Positions 17,441 to 26,946 of a stretch of 64,000 bases of DNA are shown one piece after another. The notes under the pieces were generated by a model. It was given only the letters and a program-made list of their open reading frames with translations, searched no databases and was not told the origin of the DNA. Both the position numbers and the translations under genes were made by a program. Position 1 is the stretch's first letter. Each line of letters begins with the position of its first letter. The DNA comes from Tolypothrix bouteillei VB521301. Lineage in GTDB: Bacteria; Cyanobacteriota; Cyanobacteriia; Cyanobacteriales; Nostocaceae. The stretch covers positions 5,462,204 to 5,526,203 of the forward strand of contig NZ_JHEG04000001.1 of assembly GCF_000760695.4 (NCBI RefSeq). Direction: 5' to 3'.

Positions 17441-19429
17441 TCAGGCAAACATCCCGTCAATAATATCGCGATAGTGTTCCATCACGACGTGTCGTTTCGT
17501 TTTTAGTGTTTGCGTCATCATTCCGTTTTCTGTTGAAAACGGTTCTAGAATCAGCTTGAATGGACCAATACGGTCATCAGCTCGGTAGCCAGGACGGTTT
17601 TGCACTTCCCGATTCAATTCTTGCCGAAATAAATCCTGAACCATTTTACTCTCTAGATCTACTTCCGCAGCCACTGTATTACTGAGGGTTTCGGCGGTGG
17701 CTTCTCCCGGTAGAGACAGAAGGAGATTTTGAGAATGTGCCCATTTCTGCAAGGTTTCTAGATTGGGAACAATCAAAGCACCGATACTGCGTTGGTCTTG
17801 TCCTACAAGCATAATTTGATCTATGTAGGGCGATCGCAAACAAGCATCTTCTATCGGTTGCGGCTCGATATTTTCTCCATTTGTTAATACGATAGTATCT
17901 TTGGCTCGTCCGGTGAGTACCAAATCATTTTGTGGTGTTAGCCAACCCAAATCCCCACTATCAAACCAACCTTCAGTATCTATTGCTTTGGCTGTGGCTT
18001 CAGGATTTTGATAGTAACCTTCCATCACTTGCGGTCCCCGCAGCAACACCAATCCTCTTTCCCCCGTAGGTAATGGCTTGCGAGTTTCTGGATCGACTAT
18101 TTTTGTTTCTGTTCCGGGTATTGCTTGACCTGCTGAACCCCGTAAATTACGCCAAGGACGTCGCGCATGGGTTACGGGTGCAGTTTCTGTTAACCCGTAA
18201 CCTACCAAAATTTCCACACCGATAATCTCAAAAAAGTCGTCGATATGCTTGGGTAGCGCACCACCACCGCTAATCATTTGCTTGATTTTACCTCCTGTTG
18301 CTTCCCTTACCTTGGAATAAACGATTCGTTCTCCTAGAGCATGAAGGGGATACAAAGCTGAAGCTTGGGCGCTGGCTGCTAGTTGCTCAAATCTTGAAGG
18401 TTTTAAATTTTCCAAATCTAACCCTTGAGCAATTCGCCTTGCTTTAATAAATTTTTCGCTGATTTCAAGAAAGAAATTAATCAGACGTTGCTTGTTCTCT
18501 GGTTGTTCGCGAAACTGTTTCTGCACTGCTTCATAAATCGATTCCCACAACCGGGGTACGCCGATTGTAAATCGGGGTTGGAATTTTTTTAAATCCCGTT
18601 TGATCGACCGGAGGTTGGTATAAACTTGCGTACAGCCCTGAGAAAGTAAAAAGTATTCGCCACTGCGTTCGTAACTGTGCCAGGTAGGCAAAATACTCAG
18701 TACAGTGTCCTCCGGTTGTGGTTGCACCACTGACCTCAGCACTAAAACTTGATGTAGTAAATTACCGTGAGTTAGCATTACCCCTTTCGGTTTACCTGTG
18801 GTTCCAGAGGTGTAAATTAAAGTTGCTAGAGTTTCCCTCGTTCGTTTTATGGGTGTGAGCGTATGCTTTGCTCCAATTTCCATCAATTGGGAAAAGTTCA
18901 AGACCTTCAAGTTGTTGTTGGCTGGTGGTGTTTCCTCTGTCAGCAAAACAATGAGTTGAATTGGTAACTCCAAAAGACGTGCTTGCAGCTTATTGAGTGT
19001 CTTTAGATCTTCAACCACTAGAGCCGTGCTGCCGCTATTTGCTATTATGTATAAAACTTCTTCCCGTTCTGCTTGGGAACTACGCACTGCATTAGCAGCC
19101 CCAGCGGTCATAATCCCTTGGTCTGCAATTAACCACCGGGGACAATTATCTGCAATCAGCGAGACGCGATCGCCTTCTTTCACACCCAATGCTTGCAAAC
19201 CCGCAGCAAATTGTTGAATCTGTTGTGATAGTTGAGTATAAGTGATAACTTCTTCTGGTTGCGAGTGTGGGTTATGCAGGGCAACAGTACTACCAAATTC
19301 CTTTGCTGCCAACGGCCAAATTTCTGGTATTGACTCTATATTGGAATAATTAACGATGGAATTTAATGCCTGACGCTCTCGCTCGGTAATATTAAATAGG
19401 TAAGAAGAGTTCTCGTATTTTTTTGACAT
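17441..19429 (-). CDS. aas: AMP-dependent long-chain acyl-ACP/acyl-CoA synthetase
   Basis: This 662-residue ANL-superfamily enzyme activates fatty acids with ATP. The P-loop-like motif LIYTSGTTGKPKGVMLTHGN (about 210-230), the GYGLTETAPV motif and the C-terminal GWFDSGDLGWLT and hinge region are present. Cyanobacterial members of this length are usually acyl-ACP synthetases that recycle free fatty acids released from membranes; the choice between ACP and CoA as acceptor is from family knowledge, not from a residue I can point to. It is followed by ylqD. Confidence 0.85.
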   Translation of the reverse strand: MSKKYENSSYLFNITERERQALNSIVNYSNIESIPEIWPLAAKEFGSTVALHNPHSQPEEVITYTQLSQQIQQFAAGLQALGVKEGDRVSLIADNCPRWLIADQGIMTAGAANAVRSSQAEREEVLYIIANSGSTALVVEDLKTLNKLQARLLELPIQLIVLLTEETPPANNNLKVLNFSQLMEIGAKHTLTPIKRTRETLATLIYTSGTTGKPKGVMLTHGNLLHQVLVLRSVVQPQPEDTVLSILPTWHSYERSGEYFLLSQGCTQVYTNLRSIKRDLKKFQPRFTIGVPRLWESIYEAVQKQFREQPENKQRLINFFLEISEKFIKARRIAQGLDLENLKPSRFEQLAASAQASALYPLHALGERIVYSKVREATGGKIKQMISGGGALPKHIDDFFEIIGVEILVGYGLTETAPVTHARRPWRNLRGSAGQAIPGTETKIVDPETRKPLPTGERGLVLLRGPQVMEGYYQNPEATAKAIDTEGWFDSGDLGWLTPQNDLVLTGRAKDTIVLTNGENIEPQPIEDACLRSPYIDQIMLVGQDQRSIGALIVPNLETLQKWAHSQNLLLSLPGEATAETLSNTVAAEVDLESKMVQDLFRQELNREVQNRPGYRADDRIGPFKLILEPFSTENGMMTQTLKTKRHVVMEHYRDIIDGMFA

Positions 19430-19944
19430 AGCACCTCATCCATAAAAAATCCATTGTACTTAACTACAGAATATACAGTGACCGATGAATCTCTGTACTT
19501 CAATGTAGGGGATTTGAACACTCAATTAATTGTCTTGTTTTTTCATATTCGATCCAAGCACAGCTTGAGAAGTTCTCAGTATTTACATTAATTTATTGTT
19601 ATTATTAAGTAGTGTGAATAAATCTAAATAGATTGGATTTCGATTTCTTTAAAGATGCTGTTGGCGAATTATGGGTTTGACTTTCACGTCGTTCCCAGTC
19701 AAAAGCTTGGAACAAGAGACGAAAGATGGGAAAATGAAAGGTGTTAATACCATAGATAGGTTGTATTCTTCAAGAAGTTAGAAATTTCAAATCAATCATT
19801 CTTTCTATAGCAAGAGTCAGAAACTTCTATATTTAATTTATCTTATGTATGTAAAAAGAAATTTAAATTCTTATTTTAAGTCATAAGAGAAATTTTGCTT
19901 CACAATAGTATTTTATGGTCTCATAATAAAAAGGAACATTCCCT
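19430..19944. other. Spacer upstream of a small ORF
   Basis: This AT-rich stretch has no supported gene. It should contain the promoter of the synthetase gene on the minus strand and of the small ORF on the plus strand. Confidence 0.35.
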
Positions 19945-20112
19945 ATGAGCTTAATAGATGGTTTGCTTCTAACTCTTGTGAATACAATCGCTTGTCTTGT
20001 TTTTCCGAAGCTAGTGTCTGTAATTCTTGTAAAGAAAACTAAATCCACTGCATCCACTCCAGCTAATGCAGCTGCAAATGGAACAAGTTCCGAAGTACCT
20101 AGTTTTTCTTAG
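19945..20112 (+). CDS. Small hydrophobic protein (55 aa), unknown
   Basis: The ATG at 19945 is preceded by AAAAAGGAACATTCCCT, giving a good AAGGA ribosome site. The 55-residue product has a single hydrophobic helix (residues about 5-30, LLLTLVNTIACLVFP and on) and a short Ala/Ser/Thr-rich tail. I do not recognise it. The ribosome site, a coherent membrane helix and isolation between two minus-strand genes favour a real small membrane protein. Confidence 0.5.
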   Translation: MSLIDGLLLTLVNTIACLVFPKLVSVILVKKTKSTASTPANAAANGTSSEVPSFS

Positions 20113-20198
20113 GTATCTTAAAACAGTAAATTGTTCCATATGCGCCCAATAATTTCAATTCAACTAGTGACCGGATGCATTTGCTTCTTACCTATCGG

Positions 20199-21809
20199 TC
20201 ACTGGTTCTTTAGCTTCCACAGTCTTCCTGGTTTCAAGGCTTCTACTAACTGACTTTGCTCTGGCTTGAGGGTTTTGATAAATTGACCGGAGGGTCGAAA
20301 CACAAAAGGTTCTGTGTTTCCCGATAGTAGAGATTTGACATTTTCCAATTGCGGGGGTTGACTCAATAGCACCAGCGATACATCTTCTTTCAATAAATAG
20401 CTTAAAGAAATTAAGTCACCTGTATTTGTGAAATCATCGCCAATCTCGCTGATAACTTTTGGAGAAGACGAAGCGTTAACATATCGCGCAACTTCAGCGT
20501 TATGGTAGCTTAAGTCTTTGTTCCACCATGTATCAGAATAAGAACTGACCGTACAGGATGCGATCGCACCCGCACTCAGAAGTACCAGAATACCCCGCCA
20601 CAGCTTGTGTCCTTGTAAAATCTGAGTCCCCAATAAGTATGCAACCGCGAGTTGTATTCCAGGGTAGCAAGAAATGAGGTAGCGGCTAACAGCAGAACGT
20701 TTTCCGCCTAATAGTAAATCTGGTAGAACCAATAGCAAGAAAGGTACAAAAATTGTAGTGATGATAAATAACCAAGTTGCTTTGGGAGTCCGACAGCAAA
20801 CTTGATAAATTCCTACACCAGTAATGGCAATAACGATCGCTCTAGTTATGTAAGTCCAAACATTATCAAATCCAAAGTCTAAGTCTAGCAATAACGAACT
20901 AAAACTAAGAATCCAAAGTTTAACTAGGTAGAGAAACTCTACTTGAGCTTTAGTCCAATCTGTCGTAGCAGCCGCACGTTGGTAATTAGAGAGCAACACG
21001 ACTATCCAAGGACTAAATAACACTAGAGAGCAGGCGATCGCAAGGAAAAATTGTCTAATACTTTTGTAGTCTACACGATAGAACTTCCTTTCTTCTGATG
21101 AAGAACTCTGAGGTGATTTCTGAAACGATACTTTTAGTAACAATACATAAACTGCGTGAGCAACAGTTGTTAACCCAAAAAAGGGATGAGTGTAAAAGCC
21201 CAGCGCACTAGATAAAGCGTACAGACCCCAATTGACTCGTGTTGGTAAGCGCAAAGCTTGTAGAAGTGTAAAACTACTACCAATAACAAGAGTTGTTAGC
21301 AAACTGTATTGTCTGGCTGTTTGAGCAAACAGTACATCAAAAGGGGATAGAGCCAACAGTACTGTTGCTAGTATTGCCACTATTGGTGAGGCAAAAAGTT
21401 CTAGACCTAAAGCATACATCAAAGGTAATCCTATCAAGCTAAATAGCACTGGTAAAACACGCGAAGCTGTTAAGGAACTACCAAAAATTTGCATCCAAAA
21501 CCGGGCTATCAAAAAGTATAAGGGGGGATGCTGCGGGTCTTCAATTGCTAGAGATTTAATTGTGTCTTCTGCGGTACTTTCTAATTTAGGGCGTTGATAC
21601 TTCTGCAAGTCTACAGCCCGAAGTATGCGATTTTGAAAAAGTTCTTTGTCAATTTCATCACGAGTGAAGCCAGCAGCCCTCATGGACGTATAAACTTCAT
21701 CATGCCAGTAAACTTTCTTATGAAGATTAAAAAAGTGGAAGAAAACACCCACCACCAACATGGCGATCGCAAAAAACTTCAACCATTTTGGAGTTGTATG
21801 ATTTGTCAT
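20199..21809 (-). CDS. GT39/PMT-like membrane glycosyltransferase
   Basis: This 536-residue protein has about ten predicted membrane helices. The first helix is followed by the acidic loop motif YWHDEVYTSM, the typical catalytic-type Asp-Glu of lipid-linked-sugar glycosyltransferases of the GT39/ArnT class. Such enzymes use polyprenyl-phosphate sugars at the outer face of the membrane. It is clearly paralogous to the gene at 23453 (compare GVFFHFFNLHKKVY with GVFFRFYNLDTKVY). Its start codon lies only four bases after the stop of iscB, so its expression signals must sit inside iscB. The substrate is unknown. Confidence 0.82.
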   Translation of the reverse strand: MTNHTTPKWLKFFAIAMLVVGVFFHFFNLHKKVYWHDEVYTSMRAAGFTRDEIDKELFQNRILRAVDLQKYQRPKLESTAEDTIKSLAIEDPQHPPLYFLIARFWMQIFGSSLTASRVLPVLFSLIGLPLMYALGLELFASPIVAILATVLLALSPFDVLFAQTARQYSLLTTLVIGSSFTLLQALRLPTRVNWGLYALSSALGFYTHPFFGLTTVAHAVYVLLLKVSFQKSPQSSSSEERKFYRVDYKSIRQFFLAIACSLVLFSPWIVVLLSNYQRAAATTDWTKAQVEFLYLVKLWILSFSSLLLDLDFGFDNVWTYITRAIVIAITGVGIYQVCCRTPKATWLFIITTIFVPFLLLVLPDLLLGGKRSAVSRYLISCYPGIQLAVAYLLGTQILQGHKLWRGILVLLSAGAIASCTVSSYSDTWWNKDLSYHNAEVARYVNASSSPKVISEIGDDFTNTGDLISLSYLLKEDVSLVLLSQPPQLENVKSLLSGNTEPFVFRPSGQFIKTLKPEQSQLVEALKPGRLWKLKNQ

Positions 21810-21813
21810 ACCA

Positions 21814-23190
21814 TTAGATAGGCTTTAAACGTAGTAAATCTTGGTCAATCGTAGTAAAACTGTATTCATAACCATCGGAGCGATGAATAAGTTTAATATG
21901 TTGTTGGTCAATTGCAATCCGATGCCCGCTAATTAGTACCTCTACTCCTCTATTTGTAGGCGTTTTGACTCTAGCACGATAAATTCCCGCTAAAGTATGT
22001 TTGCGATCTTTGAGCAGATTACAAATCACATAATCACCAGCCCTGAGGTGAGTATATTTTTGATTTTTGGCTACTAACTTAACTTCTTTTTTACCAGTTA
22101 CGGGATTCTTTTTGATGCTAGCGATTGCAGGAAAGCCACTGGCATTAACTCTTTGGACTTGTCTTGTCCCGTGTCCCTTACAGGTAACACGCAATGGTTG
22201 ACAGATACGCAATTTAACAATTTGGTCTGTTCCTACACAAGCACTATCAATCCAGTGTGCTTTTGGCAATCCGCTTTGAATACGAATCATTTTAGTAGAT
22301 GCACCGTTTCCACTGATTACTCTTAATCCGAAGTGTTGTGCCATTTGAAATATAGCTTTCCGGGTAGAGTTAACAGCAGCTGCATCACTTAATGATTCCT
22401 TTTGGTGTGCTTTAATTTTTTGGAGAATTTCGCCTTTGTTTTTGAGAAATTGCTCTACTGGCTTATTCCCTTTTTTCTGATTGCATTTTTCACAAGATAA
22501 AGTGAGATTTGAGAATCGGTCACTACCTCCCTTGCTACGTGCATTAATGTGCTCAATCTGTAAGGGGACATCCGTTTGACCGCAATACACACACTCTCTT
22601 CCCCAGTGTTCTAAGAGTGCTTCACGTAGAGTATAGCCGAATAACGTACCTTGCTGATATTCAATACCTTCGATATCAGGTGTCTCCATCTTTTGCAAGT
22701 CAAATTTCACCGATTCAATTGCAATTGATTTAATTGGTGCTATTTTCAGCAATCGTTTGATCCAGCTTTCAGTAGTTAACAGACGATGGCGTAAACTAGG
22801 TGCTAACCAACCATCTGGCTTTTTGCGGTCAAATCTCTTTTTTCGGTAACGAAGTCTTCTGGATCTCCTAGCGCGTCGAACACTTGCTCTAGTAATCATC
22901 TCCATCTTAATTGCTAATCCCCGATGCTCTAATTCCATTGCCCAGACGGCTTCATTCTTATTTAAATCCACTAGACAAATCCCTGTATAGCGGCTTCCGG
23001 GGTCAATTCTCATTTCTAAATACGGTTCTATATTTTCGTCAACGTCCTTATCCAGAATTAAAGTAAATGGGAATAACTTGAGTTTTTTAGCTTTGCCAAC
23101 AGACTGTAAAATCCTCGCTCTAGCTGGTGTTGTTGGTTTTAGGATTAAGCCATTCTTATTTAAAACAAATACTGAGTTGGTAATCATCAT
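21814..23190 (-). CDS. iscB: IscB RNA-guided nuclease (RuvC-HNH), IS200/IS605-associated
   Basis: This 458-residue protein has the IscB domain order. A PLMP-like N-terminus (about 7-46) carries ILKP instead of PLMP. RuvC-I has Asp63 in RIDPGSRYTG. An arginine-rich bridge helix lies at 104-122. RuvC-II has Glu159 in IAIESVKFD. The HNH domain (about 198-245) has zinc cysteines 200, 203, 233 and 236 and Glu213-His214. RuvC-III has His312 and Asp315 in HWIDSACVG, and a C-terminal target-interaction region follows. All nuclease residues appear intact. IscB proteins, ancestors of Cas9, cut DNA guided by an omega RNA encoded upstream. No tnpA is nearby, so it is an orphan or non-autonomous copy. Confidence 0.92.
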   Translation of the reverse strand: MMITNSVFVLNKNGLILKPTTPARARILQSVGKAKKLKLFPFTLILDKDVDENIEPYLEMRIDPGSRYTGICLVDLNKNEAVWAMELEHRGLAIKMEMITRASVRRARRSRRLRYRKKRFDRKKPDGWLAPSLRHRLLTTESWIKRLLKIAPIKSIAIESVKFDLQKMETPDIEGIEYQQGTLFGYTLREALLEHWGRECVYCGQTDVPLQIEHINARSKGGSDRFSNLTLSCEKCNQKKGNKPVEQFLKNKGEILQKIKAHQKESLSDAAAVNSTRKAIFQMAQHFGLRVISGNGASTKMIRIQSGLPKAHWIDSACVGTDQIVKLRICQPLRVTCKGHGTRQVQRVNASGFPAIASIKKNPVTGKKEVKLVAKNQKYTHLRAGDYVICNLLKDRKHTLAGIYRARVKTPTNRGVEVLISGHRIAIDQQHIKLIHRSDGYEYSFTTIDQDLLRLKPI

Positions 23191-23400
23191 TTGATGAATC
23201 TCCCGATTGGGGTATGGTTTGCCTCGACACTGCTTTTAAACTTCTCAAAAAGGTTCGGTGTTGCACTGGTGCAAAGCAGCCATGTTCCTCCCTCGACGCT
23301 TGAGACTGGCTAATCTCCCGCACGTCATGATTTAAAAGCGGACTTAAACTCTTGCGAGTAACGTAGAATAAACAGTTCTACGCTCTTGTCTGGTGAAGTC
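23191..23400 (-). ncRNA. Probable omega RNA of the iscB locus
   Basis: The 210 bases directly upstream of iscB have no gene but dense base-pairing potential. A long-range 9-bp stem joins 23331-23339 and 23232-23240 (TTTAAAAGC / GCTTTTAAA). A 7-bp hairpin spans 23362-23382 (CGTAGAA / TTCTACG). A 6-bp hairpin spans 23261-23274 (TTGCAC / GTGCAA), and ACTC-GCAA-GAGT forms a tetraloop. This is the place and strand where omega RNAs of IscB are encoded; the guide would lie 5' of it, around 23385-23425. The exact ends are not visible from sequence alone. Confidence 0.6.
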
Positions 23401-23452
23401 AATAGATCGAATTACTCCGATTTACTCCGGATTTCTCCGTTTTGCATACTTC

Positions 23453-25054
23453 TCATCTGTCGTTAAATTTCGATAATTTCCAAAATGTGTAAGATTTATA
23501 GCTATATAATTTACGAGTTTTGGTATTATACTTTTTTTCTATTGCCTTACGTAAGCTTGTTGAAGGATTGAGCAAAAAAATATCAGTAAATCCTTTAGGC
23601 TGTTTGGGAAGAGCTTTACCTCTTACCAACAGAAAGCGGACTTTTGGTTGAACGAGATAGCTCAGAGAAAAGGTATTTCCGGAATGACTGCTAGAAGCAT
23701 GGCTGATTAACAGCGGACGATAAGATTGATTAATAATTTTAGCAATTTGTAGATTACCATAACTTACACTTTTACTCCATAAAGTTTCTTTTTGAGAAAT
23801 GACCGCACAGGAGATCGCACCACTCAAAATAACTACAATCAAAATCATTTCCCATATTTTCCGGCGTAAAATATTGCCATTGTAAAGTTGAGTAGCCAAC
23901 GCATATGCAACAGCTAGCTCTATACCCAAGTAAGAAGGCATGAAATATTGTTCCCCAGTTGACCGTATTCCTCCAAACATTAAGTCTGGAAGTATGAGGG
24001 GTATTGCTGGTACAGCAATTAACAGTACAATAAATAACCAGATTTTTGGATGGGTTGTCAGACAAAGAAGATAAATTGAGTATCCTGTTCCTATTAAAAA
24101 TATTAAAGCGCTCAAATAAGTGAATGGATTTTCGATTTCAAAACCTAAATCAAAAAAAATCCGACTCAATTGAATGAGCCAAGCTTGGAAGAGAGCAAAC
24201 AGAGGTAATTTAGATGATGTCCCATTTGTTGTTTGATGAAATTGAAAGAAATTTGTAAGTATAATTAATATCCAAGGAATAAAGCTGCAAAATCCTGCTA
24301 GCGATGCAAGGGTGTAGGCTTTGACTGTTTTATTCCAACGAAAATCTGCTGTTGCAGTGACATAAATTCCATGAGCAACTGCAAGAAATCCACTTAACAA
24401 AGATGTATAAAAGCTAAGTGTTAAGGTGACTGTATAGATTCCCCAGACATAAATGCGATCTTCCTTGTGTTCTCCTGTAGTTTCCAGTCGCAAAGCTCTC
24501 AGTAGCGCTCCACTAGATATTACAATTGTGACCAGCCATAAAATATATTCTTGTGCTTCTTGAGCGTACACAAGATGAATTGGGGAAATGGTTGTGAGTG
24601 CGATCGCAACGTAGGGAACCGATAGCGGTACAATAAATAATTCCCGGCAAAGCCAATAAAGACTGGGAAAGACTAGTAAACTCACGATCGCAGAAAAACT
24701 TCGGATTGCTGTTACCGAAGTGCCAAAAAGTTGAACCCATATTCGTATGAGTAAGTAATACAAGGGCGGGCGTTGAGGGTCTTCGATTGCTAAAGACATA
24801 AGTGTATCCCCCAAGCCTTTTTCATAATTGAGGCTTTGAAACTTATCAAAAGCTTCCTTTTTGAGGGTACGACTGTTAAAAATTTGTCGTTGAACTTCTA
24901 GAGATGTGTATCCAGAAATACGTAATGACGTATGGGTTTCATCCTGAGAGTAAACCTTGGTATCAAGATTATAGAAACGAAAGAATACACCAAGCGCAAA
25001 CACTGTAATAATTAGAAACCGCAACCAATAAGGAGCAAGTTTGATTTGCCGCAT
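23453..25054 (-). CDS. GT39/PMT-like membrane glycosyltransferase, second paralog
   Basis: This multi-helix protein, 533 residues from the chosen start, has the acidic loop motif VYSQDETHTS after the first helix, as in the GT39 class. I chose ATG 25054 because the paralog at 20199 aligns from there (APYWLRFLIITVFALGVFF) and AAGAAG precedes it. The frame is open up to ATG 25186, but the extra 44 residues are basic and unlike the paralog. The two paralogs probably arose as a tandem pair that now encloses the iscB locus. Substrate unknown. Confidence 0.8.
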   Translation of the reverse strand: MRQIKLAPYWLRFLIITVFALGVFFRFYNLDTKVYSQDETHTSLRISGYTSLEVQRQIFNSRTLKKEAFDKFQSLNYEKGLGDTLMSLAIEDPQRPPLYYLLIRIWVQLFGTSVTAIRSFSAIVSLLVFPSLYWLCRELFIVPLSVPYVAIALTTISPIHLVYAQEAQEYILWLVTIVISSGALLRALRLETTGEHKEDRIYVWGIYTVTLTLSFYTSLLSGFLAVAHGIYVTATADFRWNKTVKAYTLASLAGFCSFIPWILIILTNFFQFHQTTNGTSSKLPLFALFQAWLIQLSRIFFDLGFEIENPFTYLSALIFLIGTGYSIYLLCLTTHPKIWLFIVLLIAVPAIPLILPDLMFGGIRSTGEQYFMPSYLGIELAVAYALATQLYNGNILRRKIWEMILIVVILSGAISCAVISQKETLWSKSVSYGNLQIAKIINQSYRPLLISHASSSHSGNTFSLSYLVQPKVRFLLVRGKALPKQPKGFTDIFLLNPSTSLRKAIEKKYNTKTRKLYSYKSYTFWKLSKFNDR

Positions 25055-25476
25055 AAACAGCTTCTTGATGAATTTGCGTAATGTGATGAGAGTGAAAAAT
25101 CCGAGTAAATTGCAATTGTCATAAGCTAGGTACAGCTTGCGCCGAAGCGATCGACAAAGCTTAACGGAAGACAGTCGTATCGCCAATACTACTTTTAAAA
25201 TATGTAGATATGGTAATTTGACGATAGTTGTTTCACTATTATCTTTATAAAGATTTTTGCAAAGTTTTGTAAAAATCCTAACTCAATCTTTAGACTTAAG
25301 CTTTGCATGAGCTTTTAGGGGTTTGCACCTTTTACTTCAACGCTCATAAAAATCTGAAATACCTCGATCCGACACGGTAACTTTTAAGTTCGGAGATGAT
25401 TGAGCGAAAGACTCAAGAAGCCATTGATTTGATTTTGGCTGGAATCAAAGCTTAATGCAACACTAGATAAGTTTAA
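25055..25476. other. Spacer upstream of the glycosyltransferase
   Basis: It contains the 44-codon upstream extension of the glycosyltransferase frame, which I doubt is translated, and a 19-codon plus-strand frame from about 25397. No supported gene is seen. Confidence 0.3.
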
Positions 25477-25674
25477 AATACAGATGCCTTCAAAATTCAT
25501 TCATGGTATATTACACTTCCCCGATCTGGTAACAGAACATTAAACCTGCATAACTATGACAAGATTAGAATTAAAATTCGTTAACTTTGGCAAGATTTAA
25601 CTGAAATATTAGAAAATTTAGATGTTAAGATTCCCGAAAATTTAAGTTTTCTTGAAATAATTTTATATGTTTGA
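25477..25674 (+). pseudogene. Decayed gene fragment coupled to the next gene
   Basis: A plus-strand frame of 66 codons without a start reads through coherent coding-like sequence (HSWYITLPRSGNRTLN, then LWQDLTEILENLDVKIPENL). It is broken by TAA at 25582-25584. Its final TGA overlaps the ATG of the 109-residue gene. I do not recognise the family. It looks like the remains of an upstream partner gene. Confidence 0.4.
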
Positions 25675-25996
25675 ATGTCAAGTAGAGCTTCTTTCCCTTA
25701 TAGAAGAGGATGGAGAAACAATTTATTTTTTGGTAGGTCAGTACAGTTTCGATCCAGGATTACAAATTGGTGAAGAAGTTTGGATTAATTGTGAAGTAGG
25801 AGGTGAAATTTTTTCTCTCAAAACTAAAGTAAGAGAACGCAAAAAAGAAATTTATCCCAAGGGTTCTCATTCACGAAATATCAATGAAAGTCTTTTTTTG
25901 CTAAGAATTTTTGTTGAAGCCGAAGATAGGGAAAGAATACTTGCGATTCAAGACTTTTTAGAACGTGTTTGCGAATTTACAACTAGAGGTGAATAG
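25667..25996 (+). CDS. Hypothetical protein, 109 aa
   Basis: This small acidic protein begins MFECQVELLSLIEEDGETIY and is predicted to be mainly beta strand in its first two thirds, with a C-terminal helix (EDRERILAIQDFLERV). Strand patterns such as IGEEVWINCEVGGEIFSLK suggest a small beta-barrel, but I cannot name a family. Its start overlaps the stop of a decayed upstream frame, suggesting it was once second in an operon. Confidence 0.55.
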   Translation: MFECQVELLSLIEEDGETIYFLVGQYSFDPGLQIGEEVWINCEVGGEIFSLKTKVRERKKEIYPKGSHSRNINESLFLLRIFVEAEDRERILAIQDFLERVCEFTTRGE

Positions 25997-26132
25997 ATAT
26001 TTCACTGAAATGTTGATGGAGCTAACTTTCACGATCTCTTAAGGAAATAGATAAAAATCTATTTCTGAATATTTGAGAATATGCTCCCAGCAGAAATGTC
26101 GTTCGGAAAAATTTGATAAAAATAGCCCAAAA

Positions 26133-26163
26133 TATGTTAATACAGAATATTTCTATTAACATA
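26133..26163. terminator. Hairpin downstream of urtE
   Basis: TATGTTAATA and TATTAACATA form a perfect 10-bp stem with an 11-base loop. On the minus strand it is followed by TTTTGGGCTATTTTT. It lies between urtE and the convergent 109-residue gene, so it may end both transcripts. The stem is AT-rich and thus weak. Confidence 0.45.
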
Positions 26164-26207
26164 CTGATTTGACAGACAACACTTTCTTAAGGTAAGGCAT
26201 TGTTCCA

Positions 26208-26906
26208 TCAAACAGCTAAAAACCTTTGAATCACATCCTGACTCAATTCATTAGTAAAACCCGAAGCAACGATACCGCCTTTTTGCATTGCGTAATAGTA
26301 ATCGGCTTGGCGGACAAAATGTAAGTGTTGCTCTACTAACAAAACAGAAATACCAGTGGTAGCAACTATACCACGAACTGCTGCTTCAATTTCCAAGATA
26401 ATTGAAGGTTGAATACCTTCAGTAGGTTCATCTAATAAAAGTAATTGGGGTTGACCCATTAAAGCACGAGCAATAGCTAGTTGTTGTTGCTGTCCGCCAC
26501 TCAAGTCACCGCCCATTCGTGAAAGCATTGATTTCAACACGGGAAATAGGCTAAAAATTTCTTCAGGAATTTCTTGATTTTTTCTCCTGGCGGGTCTCGC
26601 TTCTAATCCCAGCAAGAGATTTTCTTTGACTGTCAGACGGGGAATAATTTCTCGTCCTTGGGGAACGTAACCAATTCCGAGCTTTGCTCTTCGATCTGGA
26701 GATTTTGAATTTATTAATTCTCCTGCAAAAGTGACTGTACCATTGCGGGGTTTGAGTAACCCTATAATTGTTTTCAGGAGGGTTGTTTTACCTACACCGT
26801 TACGTCCAATTAAGCAAACCATTTGCCCCATTGGTACGCTTAAATCTACATTACGTAGAATGTGGCTTTCACCGTAATAAACATCAAGATTAGAGATTTG
26901 TAACAT
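26208..26906 (-). CDS. urtE: Urea ABC transporter ATP-binding subunit UrtE
   Basis: This 232-residue ABC ATPase is of the branched-chain amino acid transporter (LivF) type: Walker A GRNGVGKTT, the QGREIIPRLTVKENLLLG segment, signature LSGGQQQQLAIARAL and Walker B LLLLDEPTEGIQPSI. Being last of five genes in the order urtA-B-C-D-E identifies it as UrtE. It powers high-affinity urea uptake across the inner membrane together with UrtD. It starts 40 bases after urtD. Confidence 0.93.
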   Translation of the reverse strand: MLQISNLDVYYGESHILRNVDLSVPMGQMVCLIGRNGVGKTTLLKTIIGLLKPRNGTVTFAGELINSKSPDRRAKLGIGYVPQGREIIPRLTVKENLLLGLEARPARRKNQEIPEEIFSLFPVLKSMLSRMGGDLSGGQQQQLAIARALMGQPQLLLLDEPTEGIQPSIILEIEAAVRGIVATTGISVLLVEQHLHFVRQADYYYAMQKGGIVASGFTNELSQDVIQRFLAV

Positions 26907-26946
26907 TAAAAAGATTTGTGTATTGTGTTTGTTAATAAAATTTATG

